DNA of 29,474 nucleotides. It comes from VRUE01 sp033856275. Lineage in GTDB: Bacteria; Actinomycetota; Thermoleophilia; Solirubrobacterales; 70-9. Location: contig JAWVFJ010000022.1 of NCBI GenBank assembly GCA_033856275.1, forward strand, positions 1 to 29,474, read 5' to 3'. The translations under genes were made by a program, and so were the position numbers. This document shows positions 23,301-29,474 of the stretch, one piece after another. Under the pieces are notes generated by a model. It had not been told where the DNA came from and did no database searches. It worked only from the letters and a program-made list of their open reading frames with translations. The first letter of the stretch is position 1. Each line of letters begins with the position of its first letter.

Positions 23301-26300
23301 CTTCATGTCACGGGCAACCACCGGCCTGTTCGGGATCGGCGCCCTTGACGAGGTCTCGATCTTCAAACGCACCCTCGGCCCGACCACGATCGCCGATCAC
23401 TACAACGCGATCATTCCGCCCGGCGGCGGCGAAGGCGGCCCTGAAGGTGGCGGCGGCGAAGTACCGCCGAAAGAAGAAGGCGGCGGTACCGGCGGCGAAG
23501 GCCCGGCGACCTACTCCAAATCTGTTCTCGGCACCCCGACCCTCCTCCATTACTGGCGGCTGGGTGAGGCGACGGGGCCGACAGTCGCAGACAGCGTCGG
23601 CTCCAGCACGGGCACGGCAACGGGAGGACCAACTTTCGGCGTGCCTGGCAGCCTCAAAGGCGACGCCAACACGGCCGTCCGCTTCGATGGCGTTAACGAC
23701 TCCGTTGCGGCTCCGTTCAACCTCGCCAGCAAGTCCGCGGTCACGGTCGAGTTCTGGCTCAAGTGGAACAGCTACGCCAACGACGATCGCCTGGCGATGG
23801 AGTTCACGAACAACTTCAACGAAGTTCCGGGCGGCTTCCTGGTCGACCCGAACGCGCCGCAGCTCGGCGGCAGCTTCGGCGTCGGCATCGGTGCCGGCGC
23901 CTCGCGCAACAACGTCTTCTTCGCCCGGCCGACGGCGGGACAGTGGCACCACTACGCCTTCGTGCTCGACACGAACGCCCCCGCCGCCCAGCAGATCACC
24001 CCCTACGTCGACGGCAAAGCCGTCACCTACACCAAGCTCGACAGCGGCACCGGGGCCGGCAACTTCGCCAACTCGACCCTCAACCTGATGTCGCGGGCTG
24101 GCTCCGCCCTCTTCGGCACGGGCGATCTCGACGAGGTCTCGGTCTTCGGCAGCGCCCTCAGCGCCGCCTCCGTCGCCGACAACTACAAAGGCATCGTGCC
24201 CGAAGGTGGCGGCGAAGGACCTCCCAAAGAAGAAGAACCGCCGAAAGAAGGCGGCGGAAACCCGGCCACCTACTCCGAAGCCGTCCTCGGAACTTCCGGT
24301 CTGACCGACTACTGGCGCATGGGCGAGACCGGCGGCTCCGTGCTGGCCGACAGCGTCGGTCCCAGCCCGGCAAACACGTCCGGCGAACCGACTCTGGGCG
24401 CCGCCGGCGCCCTTGCCGGAGACGCCAACACGGCGGTGCGCTTCGACGGCGTCAACGACGCCGCCAGCGCCGCGGTTGACCTCTCCGGTAAGACCGCGGT
24501 CACGGTCGAGTTCTGGCTCAAGTGGAACAGCTACGCCAACGACGATCGCTTGGCAATGGAGCTGACCAACAACTTCAACGAAGCCCCCGGCGGCTTCCTG
24601 GTCGATCCCAACAGCGGCTACGGCAGCTTCGCCATCGGCATCGGCAGCGGCGCCTCGCGCAACGTCACCCTCTTCGCCCGTCCCTCGGCCGGACAGTGGC
24701 ACCACTACGCCTTCGTGCTCGACACGACGGCACCGGCGGCCGAACAGGTCGTGCCGTATGTCGACGGCAAAGCAGTCTCCTACAGCAAGGCCGCGAGCGG
24801 CACCGAAGCGCCGCCTTTCGCCTCGGCCTCGCTCAACTTCATGTCGCGGGCGGGCTCGGCCCTGTTCGGCAGCGGCGACCTCGACGAGGTGGCGCTCTTC
24901 GGGCGTGCCCTCAGCGCCGCCACGATCGCCGGCAACTACGCGGGCATCGTCACCAACAAACGCCCCGTCGCTTCCTTCACCGCCCCGCTCGCCTCAAAAG
25001 CGGGCGAATCGGTCAGCTTCGACGCCTCCGCCTCAAGCGACCCCGACGGGACCATCGCCAAGTACGAATGGGACCTGGACGGCAACGGCAGCTATGAGAC
25101 GGACACCGGGACGACTCCGACGACGAGCCACACCTTCCCGACCGCCGGCAACGCCGAAGTCGGGCTGCGGGTGACCGACAACGGCGGCGCGACCGCAACG
25201 ACCACGAAGGTAATCACGATCGAAGCCGAAGGCGGCGGTGGCGGCGAACCGACCACCTACAACAAAGCCGTGCTCGGCACGCCCGGTCTGACCGACTACT
25301 GGCGCTTGGGCGAGCCCTCAGGCTCCCTGCTCGCCGACAGCATCGGTCCCAGCCCAGCGACCACGTCGGGTGAACCGACCCTCGGCATCGCCGGCAGCGT
25401 CTTCGGCGATCCCGACACGGCGGTGCGCTTCGACGGCGTCAACGACGCCGCCAGCGCCGCGATCGACCTCTCGGGCAAGACCGCGATCACGGTTGAGTTC
25501 TGGATGAAGTGGAACGCCTGGGCCAACGACGACGCCCTAGCGATGGAGCTGACCAACAACTTCAACGAAGCCCCCGGTGGCTTCCTGGTCGATCCCAACA
25601 GCAGCTACGGCAACTTCGCCGTCGCGCTCGGCATCGGCGCCTCGCGCAACATCACCCTCTTCCCCCGTCCCGCGGCCGGACGCTGGCACCACTACGCCTT
25701 CGTCCTCGACACGACGGCGCCGGCCTCACAGCAGGTCGTCCCCTACGTCGACGGCAAAGCGGTCGTCTACAGCAAGGCCGGCAGCGGCACCGAAGCGCCG
25801 CCTTTCGCCAATTCCACGCTCAACTTCATGTCGCGGGCGGGCTCGGCCCTGTTCGGCAGCGGCGACCTCGACGAGGTGGCGATCTACGACCACGCGCTGG
25901 GCGCCGCAACGGTCTCCGGCCACTACGTCGTGGGCGCCCACAACAACGTGCCCGAACCCTCTTTCACCGCCTCGCCCAACCCCGCTCTGACCAACTCCAC
26001 TGTCAGCTTCGACGCCTCGGCTTCCAAAGACCCCGAAGGCGCCGTGGCCAAGTACGAATGGGACCTCGATAGCAACGGGACCTATGAGACGAACACGGGC
26101 GCGACCCCGACGGTCACCCGCTCCTACTCGATCCCCGGCGACCGGTCGATCGGCCTGCGCGTTACCGACAGCGAAGGCGCCACGGCGGCGACGACGAGAA
26201 CGCTGACGATCCAGAACCAGCTGCCCGTCGCCTCCTTCACCGTTTCGCCGAACCCGGTCCTCAGCGGGGTCAGCACGACCCTGAACGCCTCCGTATCGGC

Positions 26301-28542
26301 GGACCCCGACGGCACGATCGTCAAATACGAATGGGATCTCGATGGCAACGGGACCTACGAGACAAGCACTGGAGCCACGGCGTCGATCACTACCTCCTAC
26401 GCCACTCCGGGCGAACGGAGCGTCGGCCTGCGTGTCACCGACAACAGCGGCGACGCCACGCCCGCTACCCGGGCGCTCACGGTCGAAAACCGAACCCCTA
26501 CGGTCTCCTTCACGGCATCGCCCAACCCCGTGCTGAGCGGGGCGACCATCAACCTCGACGCCTCCAGCTCCAGCGATCCCGACGGCACGATCGCCAAATA
26601 CGACTGGGATCTGGACGGCAACGGAAGCTACGAGACGACCGGCGGCGGCGCGACCACGACCACCTCATACGCGACGCCGGGCGAAAAGCCGATCGGCCTG
26701 CGCGTCACCGACGACAGCGGCGCGACCGCGACGACGACGCGCACGGTGACGATCCAAAATCGCGCCCCGAGCGCCTCGATCACGGCCACGCCGAACCCTG
26801 TCGTGAGCGGATCGAACGTAACCTTCGACACCTCGGGCTCGAAAGACCCCGACGGCACGATCGTCAAATACGACTGGGATCTCGATGGCAACGGGACGTA
26901 TGAGATCCCCGGCGAAGGAAAACCGGCGATCACGGTCTCCTATGCCCAGCCGGGAACGCGCACGGTCGGGGTGCGGGCCACGGACAACAACGGCGCCACC
27001 GCAACGGCAACCATGACGTTGACGGTCCAGAACCGACCCCCGGCGCCCTCCTTCACCGCCACTCCCAATCCGGTCTCCCCCAACGTCTCCACCTCTTTCG
27101 ACGCCTCCGCCTCGAGCGACCCCGACGGCACGATCGCCAAATACGAGTGGGACCTCGACGGCAACGGGACGTATGAGACCAACACGGGCACGACCAAAAC
27201 GACCAGCCGCACCTACACCAGCGAAGGAACGGTGACGGTCGGTCTGCAGATAACCGACAACACGGGCGCCACTGCAACCACGACCCGCTCGCTCGTCGTA
27301 CAGAACCAGCCGCCGATCGGATCGTTTACGGCAACGCCCAACCCGGTCAACACCAACAGCACGGTCAGCTTCAACGCCAGCGCTTCCAGTGACCCCGGCG
27401 GATCGATCTCGAAATACGAATGGGACCTCGACGGCAACGGGACCTATGAGACGAACACGGGCACGACCAAAACGACCAGCCGCTCCTACACGACCCCCGG
27501 CGAAGTCGTCGTCGGCCTGCGGGTCACCGACAACAAAGGCCTGCAGGGGACGACGACGCGAACGATCACCGTGCAGAACCAACCGCCGACGGCGTCCTTT
27601 ACGGTCACACCGAACCCCGCCACCGCTCCGGCCACGGTGAGCTTCAACGGATCGGGGTCCAAAGACCCCGACGGCACGATCGCCAAATACGAATGGGACC
27701 TCGACGGCAACGGGACCTATGAGACCGACACCGGTACGACAGCATCGACAACCAATGTCTTTTTGACCGCAGGGGAACCAGTGGTTGGCCTTCGCGTCAC
27801 CGATAACAGAGGCGCCACTGCGACGACCACGCGCACCGTCACCGTCCGCGGTCCCTACAACGCCGCCGTCAGCGGCACCTCGGGCCTGGTCGACTACTGG
27901 CGCCTCGGTGAGACCTCTGGAACGAACCTCAACGACAGCGGGGGCAGCCGCGACGCGACCGCCGCCAACGGCGTCGTCCTCGGCACCGCCGGACCGTTGA
28001 CCCTGGACTCCGACACGGCAGTGAGCTTCGACGGCGTCAACGACAACGCCAAAGCATCGCTCAGCCTCTCCAGCACGCAACGCCTGACGATCGAGTTCTG
28101 GCTCAACTGGACGAGCTACGCCAACGACGACAGGCTTGCCTTCGAGTACACGTCGAACTTCAACAACACCAGCGGTGGCTTCCTGGTCAACCCCAACTCG
28201 AGCACTTCTGGCGGCCAGTTCGAAGTCGCGATCGGACGGGGCATCTCCCGCAACAACGTCTTCTTCGCCCGGCCCTCGGCCGGCGCCTGGCACCACTACG
28301 CCTTCGTCTTCAACACGACGCTGACCGGCTCCCAGCAGATCACCCCCTACGTCGACGGCAAAGCGGTCAGCTTCAGCAAGGGATCCAGCGGCACGGGCGC
28401 GGGCAGCTTCGCCAGCACGACGCTCAACTTCATGTCGCGCAATGGCAGCTCGCTGTTCGGCAAAGGCAGCCTCGACGAGGTGGCAATCTACAACCAGGCG
28501 CTGACCTCGACCCAGATCTCCCAGCACTTCTCAGCCAGGTAA
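20326..28542 (+). CDS. Giant secreted protein: N,N-dimethylformamidase-beta-like domain plus 10 PKD and 5 LamG domains
   Basis: 2738 residues from GTG 20326. The signal peptide is at about 34-62 (M-A-R-S core, L-L-L-L-V-L-M, A-K-A cleavage), so true starts at 20389 or 20425 are possible. Residues about 63-600 match the N,N-dimethylformamidase beta-subunit-like domain, with Y227 and Y230 in D-T-Y-A-A-Y-N and G-H-S-E-Y-W at 316-321 as candidate metal-site residues. Then PKD 1-2 (615-799), LamG1 (800-1028), LamG2 (1061-1290), LamG3 (1316-1543), PKD 3, LamG4 (1642-1870), PKD 4-10 (1871-2508) and LamG5 (2510-2738). Gly/Glu/Pro-rich hinges separate LamG1-3. No LPxTG or membrane anchor is present. 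It probably binds sugar or glycan outside the cell; amidase activity is only inferred. Confidence 0.85.
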   Translation: MNAICDLFSAFASAFRWENANVPNSRPSIVRGRMARSLQLTIAFSFGALLLLVLMRPTEAKADVVCPNPVPVVNENKCHSGTSSWQIDEYSHSLGGFTTKTSFNLGESVSLKIGRDGPVSPTRTVSVSVYRMGYYEGLNGRLVNSASNVAINNTFQCESMDPTTGRVSCANWNPTYTIPASAFPASGVYLATLRASTGDETQVVFTMRDDTRQPSSELLYVLPIDTYAAYNLFGGKSLYFGTEGENTVSGTSRAVKVSFDRPFSQAGAHLNWFTGPDLDLLAWLEKQGYDVAYTDDVQVATHPGELLNHEADVISGHSEYWTEQEFKAFKAARDASVNIASFSANTAYWKVRYEEGNRTLVCYKTVEGAGTSGSGSISDNDWGPDGIKGTADDALGLDGKAGTADDNPQNSTTTFRDNGAPPGDPGAPPGGRVGPDMPENQLFGVMYFGDNDSHDFPLTVPPGNANEEFAANRIWRNSGISENSTTNIGNSLVGWEWDAIPTQAQYLSRQPSGVKAVYGTNVQTVNTNSWLLDEGRLRNNEPPPGQPATVGGAQYRAASGAEVFASGSMEWSRGLSSEPDQRIQQATYNILSDMGVQPNTPEEELNLDPAGSNRAPNGGFTISQNPAKTATSIGFDASASHDPDGTIAKYEWDFDGNGTFETNSGTNPKVSHSYSAEGEYTVRLRVTDNGGATDTAVRTLTIINNLPPTASFTANPSVIVKGGEISFNGSGSSDPDGTIAKYEWDFDGNGTYETNGGSNPVIGHIYSTPGAYTVGLRVTDNGGKTATTTRPVSVNSGEVSEYSKSVLATSGLVHYWRMGEQSGSTFADSAGSSTSTTVGEPTLGVPGGVPNDPDRAAEFDGSNDAAKAAMDLSGTHAVTVEFWLKWSSFSNDDRLAMEFTTNFNEGSGGFLVDPNAPQFGGTFGVGVGNGASRNTAYFERPTAGQWHHYAFVLDTTAPAAQEITPYVDGKAVTYQKGDSGTGGGNFANSTLNFMSRATTGLFGIGALDEVSIFKRTLGPTTIADHYNAIIPPGGGEGGPEGGGGEVPPKEEGGGTGGEGPATYSKSVLGTPTLLHYWRLGEATGPTVADSVGSSTGTATGGPTFGVPGSLKGDANTAVRFDGVNDSVAAPFNLASKSAVTVEFWLKWNSYANDDRLAMEFTNNFNEVPGGFLVDPNAPQLGGSFGVGIGAGASRNNVFFARPTAGQWHHYAFVLDTNAPAAQQITPYVDGKAVTYTKLDSGTGAGNFANSTLNLMSRAGSALFGTGDLDEVSVFGSALSAASVADNYKGIVPEGGGEGPPKEEEPPKEGGGNPATYSEAVLGTSGLTDYWRMGETGGSVLADSVGPSPANTSGEPTLGAAGALAGDANTAVRFDGVNDAASAAVDLSGKTAVTVEFWLKWNSYANDDRLAMELTNNFNEAPGGFLVDPNSGYGSFAIGIGSGASRNVTLFARPSAGQWHHYAFVLDTTAPAAEQVVPYVDGKAVSYSKAASGTEAPPFASASLNFMSRAGSALFGSGDLDEVALFGRALSAATIAGNYAGIVTNKRPVASFTAPLASKAGESVSFDASASSDPDGTIAKYEWDLDGNGSYETDTGTTPTTSHTFPTAGNAEVGLRVTDNGGATATTTKVITIEAEGGGGGEPTTYNKAVLGTPGLTDYWRLGEPSGSLLADSIGPSPATTSGEPTLGIAGSVFGDPDTAVRFDGVNDAASAAIDLSGKTAITVEFWMKWNAWANDDALAMELTNNFNEAPGGFLVDPNSSYGNFAVALGIGASRNITLFPRPAAGRWHHYAFVLDTTAPASQQVVPYVDGKAVVYSKAGSGTEAPPFANSTLNFMSRAGSALFGSGDLDEVAIYDHALGAATVSGHYVVGAHNNVPEPSFTASPNPALTNSTVSFDASASKDPEGAVAKYEWDLDSNGTYETNTGATPTVTRSYSIPGDRSIGLRVTDSEGATAATTRTLTIQNQLPVASFTVSPNPVLSGVSTTLNASVSADPDGTIVKYEWDLDGNGTYETSTGATASITTSYATPGERSVGLRVTDNSGDATPATRALTVENRTPTVSFTASPNPVLSGATINLDASSSSDPDGTIAKYDWDLDGNGSYETTGGGATTTTSYATPGEKPIGLRVTDDSGATATTTRTVTIQNRAPSASITATPNPVVSGSNVTFDTSGSKDPDGTIVKYDWDLDGNGTYEIPGEGKPAITVSYAQPGTRTVGVRATDNNGATATATMTLTVQNRPPAPSFTATPNPVSPNVSTSFDASASSDPDGTIAKYEWDLDGNGTYETNTGTTKTTSRTYTSEGTVTVGLQITDNTGATATTTRSLVVQNQPPIGSFTATPNPVNTNSTVSFNASASSDPGGSISKYEWDLDGNGTYETNTGTTKTTSRSYTTPGEVVVGLRVTDNKGLQGTTTRTITVQNQPPTASFTVTPNPATAPATVSFNGSGSKDPDGTIAKYEWDLDGNGTYETDTGTTASTTNVFLTAGEPVVGLRVTDNRGATATTTRTVTVRGPYNAAVSGTSGLVDYWRLGETSGTNLNDSGGSRDATAANGVVLGTAGPLTLDSDTAVSFDGVNDNAKASLSLSSTQRLTIEFWLNWTSYANDDRLAFEYTSNFNNTSGGFLVNPNSSTSGGQFEVAIGRGISRNNVFFARPSAGAWHHYAFVFNTTLTGSQQITPYVDGKAVSFSKGSSGTGAGSFASTTLNFMSRNGSSLFGKGSLDEVAIYNQALTSTQISQHFSAR
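22723..24954 (+). repeat. Three tandem LamG-domain repeats with Gly/Glu/Pro hinges
   Basis: LamG1-3 begin with the same word Y-S-(K/E)-(S/A)-V-L and share W-R-(M/L)-G-E, V-E-F-W-L-K-W, L-A-M-E, G-G-F-L-V-D-P-N, W-H-H-Y-A-F-V-L-D-T, Y-V-D-G-K-A-V and M-S-R-A. Two later copies (LamG4 at 25249-25935 and LamG5 at about 27855-28542) are nearly as close. DNA of LamG2 to 4 is alike over long runs, which shows recent duplication. Confidence 0.8.
25936..27850 (+). repeat. Seven tandem PKD-domain repeats
   Basis: Each unit is about 90 residues and has (P/A)-x-(P)-x-x-(S/A)-(F/I)-T, then D-P-D-G-T-I-(A/V)-K-Y-(E/D)-W-D, then D-G-N-G-(T/S)-Y-E, and a final V-G-L-R-V-T-D. Unit 4 has D-P-E-G-A and unit 9 D-P-G-G-S in place of D-P-D-G-T. 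At DNA level the run from the D-P-D-G codons through the Y-E codons recurs almost unchanged at about 27120, 27416 and 27666. This is an internal duplication zone that could change copy number. Confidence 0.85.
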
Positions 28543-28586
28543 CTTGGCCGCCAGGTCGTGCGATAGGGTCGGGTTCGAGATCCGGC

Positions 28587-28628
28587 CTGGGAGGGTAGGG
28601 AACTTGTCTGGGAGGGTAGGAACTTGTC
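28587..28628 (+). repeat. Tandem 21/22-bp repeat before the next gene
   Basis: The word CTGGGAGGGTAGG(G)AACTTGTC occurs at 28587-28608 and 28608-28628, one base shorter in the second copy. It contains GGAGGG (a ribosome-site-like word) twice, but 12-17 bases from the ATG at 28633. It may be a duplicated leader or operator. Confidence 0.6.
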
Positions 28629-28632
28629 GGGT

Positions 28633-29474
28633 ATGACACTCCGCCGACCGATGAGACTTGGGGTGGTCGCGGCTCTTGTCGCAAGCTTCGCATTGGCCGG
28701 ACTCGCCTTCGCCGCGGCCCCCCTGCTGAAAAGCTCCCGAGTCGCCGTCAGCTGTGTCAGCAGAGGGCTGGCCCAGAGCCGGGCCACCGGTCGGTTCGCC
28801 GGTCCGCCCGAACGCAGGCACTGCTTCGACGGAAGACATCGCCGGCGGGGGGTCACGCGCCGTGTGGCGCTTGGCCCCCACTCCAAGCAGCCTCGGGCAA
28901 TCCGCGACATGCCCCCCGTGGAGCCGAGCTCCCCGCATGCCGCCGGCGGCGTCGCGATCGTCCAATCTGCCACCGAGCCCGGACCGGCGGAAGAAGTTCC
29001 CGTCGAACCTCAGCCCGAAGACCCGGTCGAATGGGTGCCTCCCCCCCAGGACACGACACCGCCGCAGACCTCGATCGTCCTCGGACCAGCCCAGAATACG
29101 GTGGCAACCAGCGCAAGCTTCGTGATCGCCTCAAGCGAGGGGAACTCGACCTTCGCCTGCAACCTCGACGGCGAAGAATGGGAAGCATGCCCGTCCTCGC
29201 CTGTCTATGAAGGGCTCGAACCCGGCAGCCACGAATTCGCCGCCCGGGCGATCGACCTGGAAGGCAACGTCGACGTCACGCCGGCGGTGCGGGACTGGAC
29301 GATCGAAGCCCCCGCTCCGCCTCCCCCGCCTCCTCCACCGCCCCCGCCTCCCCCCCCACCCCCACCGCCTCCGCCGGTGGAATGCACGACGACGGTTAGC
29401 AGCGTCTCCGCGGCCCAGTCCGCCGTCTCCTCCGCCGCGGTCGACTCGGTGGTCTGCCTGGCAAACGGCTCCTA
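28633..29474 (+). CDS. Secreted Ig-like-domain protein with polyproline hinge (runs off the window)
   Basis: At least 280 residues, open to the last base. ATG 28633 (or 28651, M-R-L-G-V-V) starts a signal peptide (A-L-V-A-S-F-A-L-A-G-L-A-F-A). A low-complexity basic then Pro/Glu-rich part follows to about residue 138. From about 142 to 222 there is an Ig-like domain: T-S-I-V-L-G-P, F-V-I-A-S-S-E, F-A-C-N-L-D-G-E-E-W-E-A-C, L-E-P-G-S-H-E-F-A-A-R-A-I-D-L-E-G-N, the pattern of actinobacterial extracellular Ig-like repeats with a C...C pair. A run of 19 prolines comes next (nt about 29316-29375), then V-E-C-T-T-T-V. What follows is outside the window; similar proteins often end in a right-handed beta-helix. 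It follows the giant gene by 90 bases and is probably co-regulated with it. Confidence 0.8.
   Translation, partial: MTLRRPMRLGVVAALVASFALAGLAFAAAPLLKSSRVAVSCVSRGLAQSRATGRFAGPPERRHCFDGRHRRRGVTRRVALGPHSKQPRAIRDMPPVEPSSPHAAGGVAIVQSATEPGPAEEVPVEPQPEDPVEWVPPPQDTTPPQTSIVLGPAQNTVATSASFVIASSEGNSTFACNLDGEEWEACPSSPVYEGLEPGSHEFAARAIDLEGNVDVTPAVRDWTIEAPAPPPPPPPPPPPPPPPPPPPPVECTTTVSSVSAAQSAVSSAAVDSVVCLANGS

Noticed and set aside
23308..24705. Long minus-strand open frame (465 codons) opposite the LamG repeats
   Set aside because: Antisense shadow of a GC-rich repetitive gene; no domain, Val/Gly/Ala/Arg-rich composition expected from the complement of codon-biased DNA.
22168..27850. Regularly spaced near-identical DNA words that look CRISPR-like at a glance
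   Set aside because: Spacing is about 270-290 bases, both words and the parts between them are in one coding frame, and they encode PKD motifs.
26665..28527. Minus-strand open frame of 620 codons opposite the PKD array
   Set aside because: Same cause: repeats without stop codons on the complement. The plus-strand frame encodes clear PKD and LamG domains.

Overview
The window is high-GC DNA (clearly above 60 % by eye) with dense genes, many 4-nt start/stop overlaps and GTG starts. Together with tandem PKD/LamG surface proteins, an N,N-dimethylformamidase-like secreted domain and a large exopolysaccharide locus, this suggests an actinobacterium. The style recalls Thermoleophilia/Solirubrobacterales, but that placement is inference: there is no rRNA or other marker gene here.

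Left part, about 1-6.5 kb, is accessory DNA. It opens with the last codons and terminal inverted repeat of an IS3-family element. Next come a DUF4258/DUF2283 pair resembling a toxin-antitoxin module (minus strand), a protein with a C-terminal PD-(D/E)XK-like nuclease domain, and a T/G-rich degenerate repeat. A BlaI-type repressor and M56 (BlaR1-like) sensor protease follow, divergent from a SnoaL-like gene, with an 18-bp BlaI-type palindrome between them. The M56 gene carries a frameshift between its zinc-binding motifs. A small integrative element runs from about 4.1 to 6.5 kb: excisionase-like HTH, second HTH protein, unknown protein, XRE regulator and tyrosine recombinase. The recombinase is interrupted by one in-frame TGA although all its catalytic residues are intact. 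Two copies of an 11-bp direct repeat lie just after it.

Middle part, 6.5-20.3 kb, holds a DAG-kinase-family lipid kinase and then a polysaccharide locus. The minus strand carries a GT2 glycosyltransferase, a GT4 glycosyltransferase and a SAM methyltransferase. The plus strand carries a left-handed beta-helix acyltransferase, a NarL/LuxR-type regulator, a DegT-type sugar aminotransferase, GT4, GT2, a Wzz-like chain-length protein and an O-antigen ligase/polymerase. Beyond a hairpin lie a minus-strand GT4 and a divergent Wzx-type flippase, separated by an unusual concentric palindrome. The set fits a Wzx/Wzy-type surface glycan containing an acylated amino sugar. No initiating phosphoglycosyl transferase is seen in the window.

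Right part, 20.3-29.5 kb: translationally coupled to the flippase is a 2738-codon gene for a secreted protein with an N,N-dimethylformamidase-beta-like domain, ten PKD domains and five LamG domains. It is followed by a second secreted protein (Ig-like domain, 19-proline hinge) that runs off the window. The most unusual points are the flippase-coupled fusion protein with its internally similar repeats, the TGA-split but otherwise complete integrase, the BlaI operator facing a SnoaL gene, and the concentric palindrome upstream of the flippase.
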